A stretch of DNA of 43,170 nucleotides, from the NCBI GenBank assembly GCA_900540455.1, contig UQGD01000018.1:1-43170 (forward strand). Direction: 5' to 3'. This DNA comes from an uncultured Faecalibacterium sp. GTDB lineage: Bacteria; Bacillota; Clostridia; Oscillospirales; Ruminococcaceae. The translations under genes were made by a program, and so were the position numbers. A model generated the notes under the pieces. It searched no databases. It worked only from the letters and a program-made list of their open reading frames with translations, and had not been told where the DNA came from. Positions 24,955 to 33,910 of the stretch are shown here, one piece after another. Each line of letters starts with the position of its first letter. Position 1 is the first letter of the stretch.

Positions 24955-25938
24955 TCAGTGTTCCTCCTGGGATTTGGGTGCGCCCAGCTCGGTCTCCACC
25001 TCTGCCAGGATCGCCCGCTTGGTATTTTCCAGTGTGCCCAGCAGCTCGCAGCCTGCTGCACGGGTATGGCCGCCGCCGCCCAGCCGACGGGCAATGGCGC
25101 AGGCATCCACCCCTTTGGCGGTACGCACACTGATGCGGTAACTGCCCGAGGGCTGCTGACGCAGGGTCACGCCCACCTGCACCCCTTCGATGCTGATGGG
25201 CAGGCTGGTCAGGTCCTCCAGGTCCGCAGGATCTACCCCACTGGCCTGGATCTCGTCCCGCGTCAGGTAGATCAACGCACAGCGGCCATCCAGATGGTAC
25301 TCCAGATGATCCCGGGCGATGCGCTCCGCTGCCATCCGCTCCCGGGCGTTGGAGGCAAAGAGCCGGGTGTTCAGCTCCTCCACCTGGGCACCGGCCTCGA
25401 TCAGCTCTGCGGCTACCTGGTGGGTCCTGGCTGTGGTGGATGCAAACTGGAAACAGCCCGTGTCGGTAGCAATGCCGGTATACAGACAATCGGCGATCTG
25501 AGGCGTGATGGTCACCCCCATCTCCTGCAGCACCTGGTACAGCAGCTCTGCTGTGGCCGCCGCATGGGGGTCCAGCAGGGTAAAATCCGCATAGCCGCCA
25601 TTGCCGGCATGGTGGTCGATGCACAGGTTCACATGGCGGCTGTAACGGGGCATATCCCGCTTTTCTCCAAACAGCTGCACGCTGGCCACATCCACAGCCA
25701 CCACCAGCTGCGGCTCAAACTCCCCCTGGAAGATCTTGGCCGCCGTATAGCGATACCGGGCGGGCAGCTCGTCCGAGCAGAGCACTGCCGTCCGTTTGCC
25801 CAGCTGGAGCAGGCTATGGTACAGCGCACTGGCACTGCCCACGGTATCTCCATCCGGGTTTTTGTGGCAGAGGATCAAAATTTCATCCGCAGCCAATAAA
25901 CGCTGGGCCGCTTGTTGCACAGTCAATGGTTCGGTCAT
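24955..25938 (-). CDS. nrnA: DHH-family oligoribonuclease/pAp phosphatase
   Basis: A DHH/DHHA1 phosphoesterase of the NrnA type, which in Gram-positives degrades very short RNAs and can dephosphorylate 3'-phosphoadenosine 5'-phosphate. The 327-residue product has ILCHKNPDGDTVGSA (metal-binding His and Asp), NLCIDHHAGNGGYADF (the DHH motif), and the DHHA1 GGGGHTRAAGCELLG near the C-terminus. It lies between rbfA and truB, the normal Firmicutes position. Confidence 0.93.
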   Translation of the reverse strand: MTEPLTVQQAAQRLLAADEILILCHKNPDGDTVGSASALYHSLLQLGKRTAVLCSDELPARYRYTAAKIFQGEFEPQLVVAVDVASVQLFGEKRDMPRYSRHVNLCIDHHAGNGGYADFTLLDPHAAATAELLYQVLQEMGVTITPQIADCLYTGIATDTGCFQFASTTARTHQVAAELIEAGAQVEELNTRLFASNARERMAAERIARDHLEYHLDGRCALIYLTRDEIQASGVDPADLEDLTSLPISIEGVQVGVTLRQQPSGSYRISVRTAKGVDACAIARRLGGGGHTRAAGCELLGTLENTKRAILAEVETELGAPKSQEEH

Positions 25939-26020
25939 CCCATGATCCGTCCTTTCCGCAAAGGCAGCGCCGCTTTTTCCCCGCTGTTTTGCCGGGAAAA
26001 GGCGTCGAAGCCTAAAATAT

Positions 26021-26072
26021 GGCCCCTGGCAGGCCGGGCCGGCGCACCGGCGTGCGGACCTAACCAGGGGTC
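26021..26072 (-). other. Large hairpin between rbfA and nrnA
   Basis: A 9-bp outer stem (26021-26029 with 26064-26072) encloses a second GC-rich hairpin in the 34-base loop. It sits inside a 150-base gap within an otherwise tight operon. On minus it is followed by ATATTTTA, only a poor T-tract. It may be an attenuator, processing site or partial terminator. Confidence 0.55.
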
Positions 26073-26089
26073 ACGAAGATTGGCTCAGC

Positions 26090-26470
26090 TTAATTTTCCG
26101 GTGCAGACTCCTCTTCCGAGTCTGCGCTTACGTTCAGCTCCCGCAGCAGCTCATTGATGTGGGCTGCATAGGCAGCGCCGTCGTCCTCTACAAAGACAAA
26201 GCGGGGTGCCTTGCGGATATGCATCTTTTTGCTCACCTCGGTACGCACATGACCCGCTGCCCGGTTCAGTGCTTCAATGGCGGGCGCCGGGCCGTCCGGA
26301 CGGCCCATCACGCTGACGTAGACCCGTGCCTGGTCCAGGTCCGGGGTTACGTCCAGACGGGTAACGGTCAGCAGACCGCCCTCCAGCCGGGGGTCCTTGA
26401 GGCGGGAAATGATCGCGATGATCTCCCGCTTCATATCCTGGGCCAAACGGCCCATATTCTTCTGCGACAT
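26090..26470 (-). CDS. rbfA: Ribosome-binding factor A
   Basis: A small-subunit maturation factor with a KH-like fold that binds near helix 1 of 16S rRNA. The 126-residue protein shows the family strand pattern RLAQDMKREIIAIISRLKDPRL, VTRLDVTPDLDQARVYVSVMG and the C-terminal RKAPRFVFVEDDGAAYAAHINELLREL. It is 37 bases downstream of infB, the usual arrangement. Confidence 0.95.
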   Translation of the reverse strand: MSQKNMGRLAQDMKREIIAIISRLKDPRLEGGLLTVTRLDVTPDLDQARVYVSVMGRPDGPAPAIEALNRAAGHVRTEVSKKMHIRKAPRFVFVEDDGAAYAAHINELLRELNVSADSEEESAPEN

Positions 26471-26507
26471 ATAGATTTTATCCTCCTATCGGTATTTAAG
26501 GGGGCGA

Positions 26508-28916
26508 TCAGTCGCGGTATTCCTCCATCTTGAAGGCCTCGTACACGTCGCCCTCCTTGACGTCGGCAAACTTTGCCAGGGTAACGCCGCACTCGTAGCC
26601 CTCGGCCACCTCTTTGGCGTCATCCTTGAAGCGCTTCAGCGAGGCGATCTCGTCCTCAGCCAGCACGATGCCGTCACGCACCACACGCACCTTGCTGTCA
26701 CGGGTGATCTTGCCGTCGGTCACGCGGCAGCCTGCAACGGTGCCCACGTTGCTGATCTTGTACACCTGACGGACCTGCAGCTCGCCCAGAGCCACCTCGC
26801 GGTACTTGGGTGCCAGCATGCCCTTCATAGCGTCGGTCACATCGTTGATGGCATCGTAAATAACGCGGTACATCCGCATTTCCACCTTGGTAGCAGCAGC
26901 CTCTTCCTTGGCCACATTGTCCGGACGGACATTGAAACCGATGATGATGGCGTTAGAAGCATCGGCCAGGTCCACGTCCGACTTGCTGATGGCGCCGACA
27001 CCGGCATGGATGACCCGCACCCGCACCTCTTCGTTGGAGATCTTCTCCAGGCTCTGCTTCACAGCCTCGGCAGAACCCTGCACGTCGGCCTTGACCACGA
27101 TGGCCAGTTCCTTCATATCGTTCTGTGCCATCTGGGTGAACAGGTTATCCAGGGTGACCTTCTGGAAGGCGGAGAACTGCTTCTCCTTTGCGGCAGCGGT
27201 GCGCTGCTCGGCCAGCTCACGGGCCAGGCGCTCATCCGCCACAGCCTCAAACAGGTCGCCGGCTTCCGGCACAGCGGTCAGACCGGTGATCTCCACAGGG
27301 GTGGAGGGGCCGGCCTCGTTGATCAGCACGCCCTTGTCGCTGCGCATGGTACGCACACGGCCCACGGCGGTGCCGGCAATGATCACGTCGCCGATGCGCA
27401 GGGTGCCGTTCTGCACCAGGATGGTAGCAATGGGGCCCTGGCCCTTGTCCAGACGAGCCTCCACCACAGCGCCCTTGGCACGGCGGTTGGGGTTAGCCTT
27501 CAGCTCCATGACCTCGGCCTCCAGAGCCACACGCTCCAGCAGGTCGTTGATGCCCATACCGGTCAGTGCAGACACCGGGATGCAGGCCACATCTCCGCCC
27601 CAGTCCTCGGGGATCAGGCCGTACTTGGTCAGGCCCTCCTTGACGCGCTCGGGGTTGGCGGTGGGCTTATCCATCTTATTGATGGCCACGATCACCTTGA
27701 CCTCGGCTGCCTTGGCGTGGTTGATGGACTCAATGGTCTGGGGCATGATGCCGTCGTCCGATGCCACCACCAGAATGGCGATATCGGTCATGTTGGCGCC
27801 GCGGGCACGCATGGAGGTGAATGCCTCATGGCCCGGGGTATCCAGGAAGGTGATCTTGCTGTCGTTGATCTTGACCTGGTATGCACCGATGGCCTGGGTG
27901 ATGCCGCCAGCCTCGCCAGCGGTGACGTTGGTCTTACGGATGGCGTCCAGGATACTGGTCTTGCCGTGGTCAACGTGACCCATGACACAGACTACCGGGG
28001 GACGCTCCACCAGATCCTCCTGGGCATCCTCCTCCTGCGCAAACAGACGCTCCTCGATGGTGACATGGACCTCGTGCTCGACCTTGGCGTTGAACTCCTC
28101 GGCCAGCAGAGCAGCGGTGTCAAAATCGATCACATCGTTGATGGCGTGTATCTCGCCCATCTGCATAAACTTTGCGATGACCTTGCCAGCCTGCTGCTTC
28201 AGACGGGCAGCCAGCTCGCCCACGGTGATCTCGTCCGGGATCAGGACCTTCAGCTGCGCATTGCGGGCCTTCTCCAGCTGGATGCGCTGCAGACGCTCGA
28301 ACTCGGTCTCCCGCTTGCCCTTCTGGAACTGCTGACGCTGACGCTGACCGCGCTGGGTGAACTTCTGCTTGTTGCCCTGGGGGGTCGGCTTGCGGCGGTT
28401 CTCGGTGTTTTTGGTAGAAGCCAGGTCGTCGTAACGGGCATCAAAGCGATCCACGTTCATGTCCACCGTACGGGTGTCCACGGTGACCTGATCCCGGCGC
28501 ACCGACACAGACTGAGCCGGCTCTGCAGAAGCCTTTGCGCCGGTCTGGCGTGCCAGCTCGCTGAGCGAAACGGTCTTTTCCTCCCGCTTCTTATGGGGCT
28601 CGGCCTTTTTATCCTGGCGCTTGGGCTGATTTTTATCCTCAGCAGGCTTATCTGCCTTGGCCTGGGGTGCAGCCTGCTTCTTGGCGGCAGGCTTCTGCTC
28701 AGCCTTGGGGGCCTTGCCGCTGGACAGGTAATCGTCCAGGCTCAGCTCTGCATTGTCCCGGCTGAACTTCTCCATCAGGTAATTCAGCTCGTTCTCTTCC
28801 AGGTTGGAGCTGCTCTTCTTGCCCTGGGCGCCCATGGCAGCCAGCTCATCCAGCACCTTCTTGGTGGGCATCTTCAGGTCCTTTGCAAAATCACTCACTC
28901 TATATTTTACGGTCAT
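26508..28916 (-). CDS. infB: Translation initiation factor IF-2
   Basis: The GTPase that delivers initiator tRNA to the ribosome. The 802-residue product has an N-terminal IF2_N module (KYRVSDFAKDLKMPTKKVLDEL) and a charged Lys/Gln/Ala linker (about 60-210). A second IF2_N-like module (about 225-265) precedes the G domain, with GHVDHGKTS (G1, about residue 313), DTPGHEAF (G3) and NKMDK (G4). Domains II-IV with the fMet-tRNA-binding C-terminus follow. The start at 28916 overlaps the ylxQ stop as ATGA. Confidence 0.97.
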   Translation of the reverse strand: MTVKYRVSDFAKDLKMPTKKVLDELAAMGAQGKKSSSNLEENELNYLMEKFSRDNAELSLDDYLSSGKAPKAEQKPAAKKQAAPQAKADKPAEDKNQPKRQDKKAEPHKKREEKTVSLSELARQTGAKASAEPAQSVSVRRDQVTVDTRTVDMNVDRFDARYDDLASTKNTENRRKPTPQGNKQKFTQRGQRQRQQFQKGKRETEFERLQRIQLEKARNAQLKVLIPDEITVGELAARLKQQAGKVIAKFMQMGEIHAINDVIDFDTAALLAEEFNAKVEHEVHVTIEERLFAQEEDAQEDLVERPPVVCVMGHVDHGKTSILDAIRKTNVTAGEAGGITQAIGAYQVKINDSKITFLDTPGHEAFTSMRARGANMTDIAILVVASDDGIMPQTIESINHAKAAEVKVIVAINKMDKPTANPERVKEGLTKYGLIPEDWGGDVACIPVSALTGMGINDLLERVALEAEVMELKANPNRRAKGAVVEARLDKGQGPIATILVQNGTLRIGDVIIAGTAVGRVRTMRSDKGVLINEAGPSTPVEITGLTAVPEAGDLFEAVADERLARELAEQRTAAAKEKQFSAFQKVTLDNLFTQMAQNDMKELAIVVKADVQGSAEAVKQSLEKISNEEVRVRVIHAGVGAISKSDVDLADASNAIIIGFNVRPDNVAKEEAAATKVEMRMYRVIYDAINDVTDAMKGMLAPKYREVALGELQVRQVYKISNVGTVAGCRVTDGKITRDSKVRVVRDGIVLAEDEIASLKRFKDDAKEVAEGYECGVTLAKFADVKEGDVYEAFKMEEYRD

Positions 28917-29284
28917 TCGCTCATATCCTCCTCTTGTTCCGTTGCTCCGCAGGCCGCCAGGCGGTCAAAGCAGAGCTTTGCGAGGTTGCGGTCGGTCACG
29001 GCGTACACCGCCACGGCCCGGTGGGTGATATCCGCCAGCTGCTGCTGTGTCAGCGGCATCTGGAACACGTCCACCAGTTCTTCCACGGCATAACGCAGCC
29101 GCTGTTCGGTCTTGGGGCTGATATCGGACGCCGTCATCACGATCCAGGCCTTGCCCTTGACAACGGCCTCCTCTACGGCATCAAAGCCCATGGTCAATGC
29201 ACCGGCCTTGCGGCACAGGCTGACCGCCTGGTACAATGCCCGCTCCGGGGACAATGCGGGTTTCTGCGGCTGCTGTTTAGCCAT
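28913..29284 (-). CDS. L7Ae/L30e-family RNA-binding protein YlxQ
   Basis: A 123-residue member of the ribosomal L7Ae/L30e/Gadd45 family, which binds kink-turn RNA. The core ALYQAVSLCRKAGALTMGFDAVEEAVVKGKAWIVMTASDISPKT is typical. A second half (VYAVTDRNLAKLCFD) completes the fold. The ATG at 29284 overlaps the end of ylxR by 8 bases and has GAGGGGGG upstream. Its position between ylxR and infB matches ylxQ of other Firmicutes. Confidence 0.9.
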   Translation of the reverse strand: MAKQQPQKPALSPERALYQAVSLCRKAGALTMGFDAVEEAVVKGKAWIVMTASDISPKTEQRLRYAVEELVDVFQMPLTQQQLADITHRAVAVYAVTDRNLAKLCFDRLAACGATEQEEDMSE

Positions 29285-29564
29285 GCTGGGCCCCCTCTCC
29301 TGCGCTGGCCAGCTCTGCTGCCAGCGCATCGTATACTTCGGCGGGCACCGGCTGCTCAAAGCAGCGCTCCAGCGCCTTTTTCTTTTTTGCCTTTGTCAGG
29401 CAGTCCGGGCTTGGGCAGAGGTATGCCCCGCGGCCGGGCTTTTTGCCCACCAGGTCGATGCTGATCTCCCCCGTAGGGGCACGCACCACCCGCACCAGCT
29501 CCTTTTTGGGGCGGCTGGTCATGCATCCAATGCACTGCCGGGCCGGGATCTTCTTTTGTGCCAT
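29277..29564 (-). CDS. YlxR family RNA-binding protein (DUF448)
   Basis: A 95-residue basic protein. The start KIPARQCIGCMTSRPKKELVRVVRAPTG and the middle KKPGRGAYLCPSPDCLTKAKKKKALERCF are the DUF448/YlxR signature, including the C-x-x-C pair. Family members bind RNA and are reported in other bacteria to influence transcription or RNase P. It lies 38 bases after nusA. Confidence 0.92.
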   Translation of the reverse strand: MAQKKIPARQCIGCMTSRPKKELVRVVRAPTGEISIDLVGKKPGRGAYLCPSPDCLTKAKKKKALERCFEQPVPAEVYDALAAELASAGEGAQHG

Positions 29565-29602
29565 CCGGTTTCCCTCCTTCAGCGATGGTCCTCTGGGCGG
29601 AT

Positions 29603-30703
29603 TTACTGCTCAGCGGCAGGCTGTGCGGCGGGCTCTTCCTCACCGTAGTAGCCGCTCTCGGGACGGATGTCGATGTTGTAACCGGTCAGGCGGGCGCACA
29701 GGCGGGCGTTCTGACCCTTATTGCCAATGGCCAGGCTCAGCTGCTGATCCGGCACAGTGACACGGCAGGAGCGGGTCTCGCCAGGCAGCAGCTCCACCTT
29801 GACCACCTTGGCCGGGCTGAGGGCTGCGGAGATGAACTCTGCCACATCCTCGCTCCACTTGACGATATCGATCTTCTCGCCGCCCAGCTTTTCCACCACA
29901 GCAGCCACACGGTCGCCGTGGGGGCCGATGCAGGCAGAAACAGGGTTGACGTTGGGGTCCTTGGACCAAACGGCCATCTTGGTACGGGCGCCGGCTTCGC
30001 GGCTGATGGCCTTGACTTCCACCGTGCCGTCAAAGATCTCCGGCACTTCCAGCTCAAACAGGCGCTTGACCAGGCCCGGGTGGGTGCGGCTGATCATGAC
30101 ACGGGCGCCCCGCTCGCCGCTGACCACGTCCACGATGTAGACCTGCAGCAGCTGGCCCTCGGTGTACACCTCGCCGGGCACCTGCTCGTTCCGGGGCAGG
30201 ATGGCCTCGCCGCCCTTGCCCAGGTCCACAGCCACGATGCCGCGCTCCGGGTCCACACGGGTAACGGTGGCCTGGACGATATCATGTGCCTTGGACTGGA
30301 TCTCGCTGAGCTGCTGGCTGCGCTCGGCCTCGCGGATGCCCTGGCGGATCACATGCTTTGCGGTCTGGGCAGCAATGCGGCCAAAATCTCTGGTCTTGAG
30401 GGGGGTCACCATACGCATACCAGCCTGGTAGGTCTTGCGGATGTTCTGGGCCTCGCTCTCCGGCACCTGGGTGTGCTCATCCACCCACTCGTCGTCCGGG
30501 ACGATATCCTGCACCAGGGAGACGTTGAACTTGCCGCTGGTGGGATCGATCTCCACCAGAACATTGTCGTCCTCCACCTCGTAGTTCTTCTTCACTGCAA
30601 TGACGATTGCGGCCTGGATCTTATCGATCAGGTACTCAGCGGTGATGCCGCGCTCGTGCTCCAGCAACGAAAGCGCCTCAAAAAATTCGGTATTGGCTGC
30701 CAT
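29603..30703 (-). CDS. nusA: Transcription termination/antitermination protein NusA
   Basis: It binds RNA polymerase and nascent RNA to modulate pausing and termination. The 366-residue protein has the N-terminal polymerase-binding domain (EFFEALSLLEHERGITAEYLIDKI), an S1 domain (HDIVQATVTRVDPERGIVAVDLG, about 135-200) and two KH domains (about 205-345, with CIGPHGDRVAAVVEKL and AIGNKGQNARLCARLTGY). It lacks the acidic repeats of enterobacterial NusA, as is normal for Firmicutes. Confidence 0.96.
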   Translation of the reverse strand: MAANTEFFEALSLLEHERGITAEYLIDKIQAAIVIAVKKNYEVEDDNVLVEIDPTSGKFNVSLVQDIVPDDEWVDEHTQVPESEAQNIRKTYQAGMRMVTPLKTRDFGRIAAQTAKHVIRQGIREAERSQQLSEIQSKAHDIVQATVTRVDPERGIVAVDLGKGGEAILPRNEQVPGEVYTEGQLLQVYIVDVVSGERGARVMISRTHPGLVKRLFELEVPEIFDGTVEVKAISREAGARTKMAVWSKDPNVNPVSACIGPHGDRVAAVVEKLGGEKIDIVKWSEDVAEFISAALSPAKVVKVELLPGETRSCRVTVPDQQLSLAIGNKGQNARLCARLTGYNIDIRPESGYYGEEEPAAQPAAEQ

Positions 30704-30753
30704 TTCGGTTTCCTCCTGATTTATAGGTCTTGTCTATACTTGTATGTGGGAGA

Positions 30754-31239
30754 TCAATCAAACAGGTCTTCATCATCACACAGGCGCACCACGCTGGCGG
30801 CAGAAGCCTCGAACTGGACCGGCCCAGCCGGTGTGTCCAGGGTGACCAGGTTCCCTTCCCGGCTTTGCAGGATGCCCGCAAACTCCCGCACTCCATCGGC
30901 ATTGGGGCGGATCAGTTTAACGCTGATCTTTTGCCCCACCAGCTGTGCATAGTGCTCCGGCCGGGTGAGCTTGCGGCCCAGCCCCGGGCTGCCCACTTCC
31001 AGATAGTAGCTCTGGCTGATGGGGTCAGCCTCATCCAGGATGGGGTCCAGGGCGTGGGACACCTCAGCGCAGGTATCCGTATCCATCATGCCATCCCGGT
31101 CGATCAGCACCCGGAGAAACCAGTCCGGCCCTTCCTTTTCAAACACCACGTCCCACAGACGCAGGCCCATGCCCTCCACGACCGGGCGGACCAGCGCCTC
31201 CACTCTCTGGGCGGTATTGCCGCCAGACGGTTTCGCCAT
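30754..31239 (-). CDS. rimP: Ribosome maturation factor RimP
   Basis: A 30S assembly factor. The 161-residue product carries the RimP signature in order: VRPVVEGMGLRLWDVVFEKEGPDWFLRVLIDRDG, CAEVSHALDPILDEADPISQSYYLEVGSPGLGRKLTRPEHY. The ATG at 31239 has GGAGG 9 bases upstream; a longer frame to 31356 runs through the promoter and was rejected. It is the first gene of the rimP-nusA-ylxR-ylxQ-infB-rbfA-nrnA-truB-ribF operon. Confidence 0.95.
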   Translation of the reverse strand: MAKPSGGNTAQRVEALVRPVVEGMGLRLWDVVFEKEGPDWFLRVLIDRDGMMDTDTCAEVSHALDPILDEADPISQSYYLEVGSPGLGRKLTRPEHYAQLVGQKISVKLIRPNADGVREFAGILQSREGNLVTLDTPAGPVQFEASAASVVRLCDDEDLFD

Positions 31240-31315
31240 AGATAAAAACCTCCAAACAAACAAGAAAAGCGGACCTTGCGGCCCACTTTCCAATGAAACT
31301 ATCACGTACAAATAG

Positions 31316-31344
31316 AATATACCACAACTGCGCGAAATATGCAA
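31316..31344 (-). promoter_or_regulatory. Sigma-A-type promoter of the rimP-nusA-infB operon
   Basis: Read on minus: -35 TTGCAT (31339-31344), a 17-base spacer and -10 TATATT (31316-31321), about 77 bases upstream of the rimP start. Confidence 0.75.
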
Positions 31345-31434
31345 GCTTTTCCGCAAAAGAGATGGTGGTCAGCCGCTTTTCTCCGGCTTTTTGCAGCGTC
31401 CTCCCCCTCTGTCCGGCAAAAGAGCGCACCGCCG

Positions 31435-31472
31435 CAAAAAAGCACAGGCGTACTGTGCGTACGCCTGTGCTT
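31435..31472 (-). terminator. Intrinsic terminator after the M29 aminopeptidase
   Basis: A 14-bp perfect stem (31440-31453 with 31459-31472) with a 5-base loop. On minus it continues in a short T-run, giving a strong terminator. Confidence 0.9.
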
Positions 31473-31489
31473 CCGATCCAAAGGTGTTT

Positions 31490-32731
31490 TTACAGAACCC
31501 AAACGCCGTCCTTGAACAGCTGGACGGTGCGTCCATCCCGGCACAGACCGGTGATCTGGGTATCCTCTGCGCCCACCATCACATCCTCATGGAGGGCAGA
31601 CTGGTTCATGCCGCGGGCCAGCAGCTCTTCCTTGGTCAGCTGGGTGCCGCCCACGGTGGTGCCGGGATAGCTGGCGCCAAACGCAATGTGGCAGGCAGCA
31701 TTCTCGTCAAACAGCGTGTTATAGAACAGTGCGCCGGAGCGGTTGATGGGGCTGGAGGCAGGCACCAGAGCCACCTCGCCGATGTGGCGTGCGCCCTCGT
31801 CGGTGTCCAGCAGCTGGCCCAGCAGCTCGGCGTTCTTCTCTGCGCCGTGCTCGATGACCTTGCCATCCTTGAAGGTGACGTGGAAACCCTCGATCAGCTG
31901 GCCATTGAACACATACGGCTTGGTGCCGTAAACGATGCCGTCCACCTTATCTTTATGGGGTGCGGTGAACACTTCCTCGGTGGGGATGTTGGGCAGGAAG
32001 ATGGTCCCCTTCTCGTTCTTGCTGCCAGCGCTCTCCCATACGGCGCCTTCGGCCAGACCCACCGTGAGGTCGGTGCCGTTGGAGCTGGTGAAGTGGACGC
32101 TGACCAGATCAAACTCGTTCATCTTACGGCTGATCTCCTCCAAGCGGTCCAGATGTGCCTGCCAGGCAGTGACCGGCTCGCCGCCGGTGACACGACACAC
32201 ATCAAAGATCAGCTTCCACAGCTTCTCGATGGCCTCGTCCTCTGGCAGGTCGGGGAAGATCTTTTTGGCCCAAGCCGGAGAGGGCATGGCTGCAATGGAC
32301 CACTGCACCCGGTCGTTCATGGTGTACTCCCGCCAGGGGGCCATGTAGCGGCGGCTGGCCGCACCCACACGGCTGACCTTGCCTGCATCCAGCCCGGCGT
32401 AGACCTCCGGGTCATCTGCCAGCAGGTGCAGCACACAAATGCCGCCCTCGCTCTCGGCATAGTCCAGGTAGCGGCGCAGCTGCCAGGGCTGGAAGTCGGT
32501 CAGGGCTTCCTCCGTGCCCAGCTCCATCCGGGCGCGGGAAACGGCGTGGTCGCTCCAGTTGACCTGCACGTCCTTTGCGCCGGCAGCGTAGGCGCTGCGG
32601 ACGCACAGCCGTGCCAGAGGCGCTGCCTCCAGCGGGCAGTTGATGATCAGGGTCTGACCCGGCTGGACATTGACGCCCACCCGGACCACAAAATCCGCGT
32701 ACTTCTCCAAGAGAACAGCAAAATTTTCCAT
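31490..32731 (-). CDS. M29-family aminopeptidase
   Basis: A cytosolic metallo-aminopeptidase of the thermophilic/AmpS type. The 413-residue product has the family N-terminus LLEKYADFVVRVGVNVQPGQTLII and a C-terminal catalytic domain. Likely metal ligands are visible: the Glu pair in LPNIPTEEVFTAP, the Glu of HIGEVALVP, the His of CHIAFG, the His of SALHEDVMVG and the following Asp. Its own promoter and terminator make it a single-gene unit. It releases N-terminal residues from peptides; the exact specificity cannot be read from sequence. Confidence 0.95.
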   Translation of the reverse strand: MENFAVLLEKYADFVVRVGVNVQPGQTLIINCPLEAAPLARLCVRSAYAAGAKDVQVNWSDHAVSRARMELGTEEALTDFQPWQLRRYLDYAESEGGICVLHLLADDPEVYAGLDAGKVSRVGAASRRYMAPWREYTMNDRVQWSIAAMPSPAWAKKIFPDLPEDEAIEKLWKLIFDVCRVTGGEPVTAWQAHLDRLEEISRKMNEFDLVSVHFTSSNGTDLTVGLAEGAVWESAGSKNEKGTIFLPNIPTEEVFTAPHKDKVDGIVYGTKPYVFNGQLIEGFHVTFKDGKVIEHGAEKNAELLGQLLDTDEGARHIGEVALVPASSPINRSGALFYNTLFDENAACHIAFGASYPGTTVGGTQLTKEELLARGMNQSALHEDVMVGAEDTQITGLCRDGRTVQLFKDGVWVL

Positions 32732-32786
32732 GTTTATTCCTTTCTGCCGCAGCAGGTCTGCGGCGAAGCCGTATTTCTACCTTATA

Positions 32787-32815
32787 AGTATACCCGCAAA
32801 CACAGCTTCTGTCTA
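32787..32815 (-). promoter_or_regulatory. Sigma-A-type promoter of the M29 aminopeptidase
   Basis: Read on minus: -35 TAGACA (32810-32815, one mismatch), a 17-base spacer and -10 TATACT (32787-32792), 56 bases before the start. Confidence 0.8.
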
Positions 32816-32840
32816 TGGGCGGCGACAGTCTCTGCCCGGT

Positions 32841-32883
32841 AAAAACAAAAAACCAGGTGCGCGGTTTTCCCAAACGCACCTGG
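32841..32883 (-). terminator. Intrinsic terminator after xpt
   Basis: A 9-bp perfect stem (32853-32861 with 32875-32883) with a 13-base loop is followed on minus by a 12-base stretch that is nearly all T. Confidence 0.9.
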
Positions 32884-32923
32884 AAGCGAACTCTTCTGCT
32901 GCGCCCTGCGCCAAAAACTTTTC

Positions 32924-33517
32924 TCAGCTCTGGTGCGGCTGCGGACGGAAGGTGATCTCGCCCGTTGCGCTGTCCATGCCGTCCACGATGGCCAGACTCT
33001 CCAGCTGGATGCCCTTGCTGCGGATCAGCTCACCGCCCTGCTGGAAGCCCTTTTCAATGGCGATGCCGATGCCCTCCACCGTAGCGCCTGCCTCCGAAGC
33101 CAGCTCCAGCAGACCCATCAGGGCACAGCCGTTGGCCAAAAAGTCGTCTATGATCAGGACATGATCCTCCGGCGTGAGGAACTTTTTGGACACGATGACG
33201 TTGTACACCTTTTTATGGGTGAAGGACTCGATCTTGGTCTCGTAGTTATTGTAGTCCAGGTTGATGCTCATGGATTTTTTTGCAAACACCACCGGAACAT
33301 CCAGTTCGCTGGCCACAACAGCCGCAATGCCGATGCCGCTGGCCTCGATGGTCAGCACCTTGTTGATGGGTTTGCCGGCAAACAGCCGCTTCCACTCCCG
33401 TGCCATCTCCCGGAACAGGGGGATATCCATCTGATGATTGATAAAGCTGTCCACCTTCAGCACATTGCCCTCGCGGACGATCCCGTCTTTACGGATACGC
33501 TCTTCCAGCAGTTTCAT
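32924..33517 (-). CDS. xpt: Xanthine phosphoribosyltransferase
   Basis: A purine-salvage enzyme that makes XMP from xanthine and PRPP. The 197-residue protein begins MKLLEERIRKDGIVREGNVLKVDSFINHQMD, the typical Xpt opening. It has the TIEASGIGIAAVVA segment and the PRPP-binding loop VLIIDDFLANGCALMGL. The ATG at 33517 is chosen for this family N-terminus and the GGAGG about 12 bases upstream. A longer frame to 33637 crosses the promoter. I looked for a purine riboswitch upstream and did not find one. Confidence 0.95.
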   Translation of the reverse strand: MKLLEERIRKDGIVREGNVLKVDSFINHQMDIPLFREMAREWKRLFAGKPINKVLTIEASGIGIAAVVASELDVPVVFAKKSMSINLDYNNYETKIESFTHKKVYNVIVSKKFLTPEDHVLIIDDFLANGCALMGLLELASEAGATVEGIGIAIEKGFQQGGELIRSKGIQLESLAIVDGMDSATGEITFRPQPHQS

Positions 33518-33571
33518 GGACTCTCTATTCCTCCAAACCTGTGTTTTTTGGGTGCGATCTATATTTCGACA

Positions 33572-33601
33572 AGTATAACGGATTCGCCCCCGGTTTTGCA
33601 A
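33572..33601 (-). promoter_or_regulatory. Promoter of xpt
   Basis: Read on minus: -35 TTGCAA (33596-33601), an 18-base spacer and -10 TATACT (33572-33577), 54 bases before the xpt start. Confidence 0.7.
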
Positions 33602-33801
33602 TGTCTTTTTGTGCTGAATTTTGGATGGATTCTGCACACATTTTCAGCCTGCCAACACAAAAAGAGCCAAGTATAGCCCCCGCAGAAAGAAACAGCCGTG
33701 TTTTTTTGCAGGCACCGTGTGGCGCTCCGTCTTTTTTTCTTGTTAGAAAGAAGGCACCTCCCATTTTTTTTCGCAGAGACGGACTTTCCGGCGGTTTTCT
33801 C
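33602..33801. other. Divergent intergenic region between xpt and the patatin gene
   Basis: The full gene-free stretch is 33518-33910. Besides the two promoters listed, it has an inverted repeat CTTTTTGTG/CACAAAAAG (33605-33613 with 33656-33664), an extra TATACT on minus (33671-33676) without a good -35, and several T-runs. No gene or known riboswitch was seen. Confidence 0.45.
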
Positions 33802-33829
33802 TTGTACTTTCCATATTTTCGTGTATACT
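33802..33829 (+). promoter_or_regulatory. Promoter of the patatin-like gene
   Basis: A -35 TTGTAC (33802-33807), a 16-base spacer and a -10 TATACT (33824-33829) lie 81 bases before the start at 33911. Confidence 0.65.
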
Positions 33830-33910
33830 TGGAGGCAAGCACCCTTGGCACAGCGCCTGCTTTGGAGCAGGGCAGCTATCGGGCTTTTGGAGGACAAGAA
33901 GGAGATCAGT

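Noticed and set aside
27006..29093. Long plus-strand open frame opposite infB and ylxQ
   Set aside because: Shadow of IF-2 codons. The composition is unnatural and it spans a gene boundary on the real strand.
33518..33910. Purine riboswitch upstream of xpt
   Set aside because: The conserved TATA...three-way-junction core and loop-loop sequences of guanine riboswitches were not found, and the leader between promoter and start is only about 50 bases.
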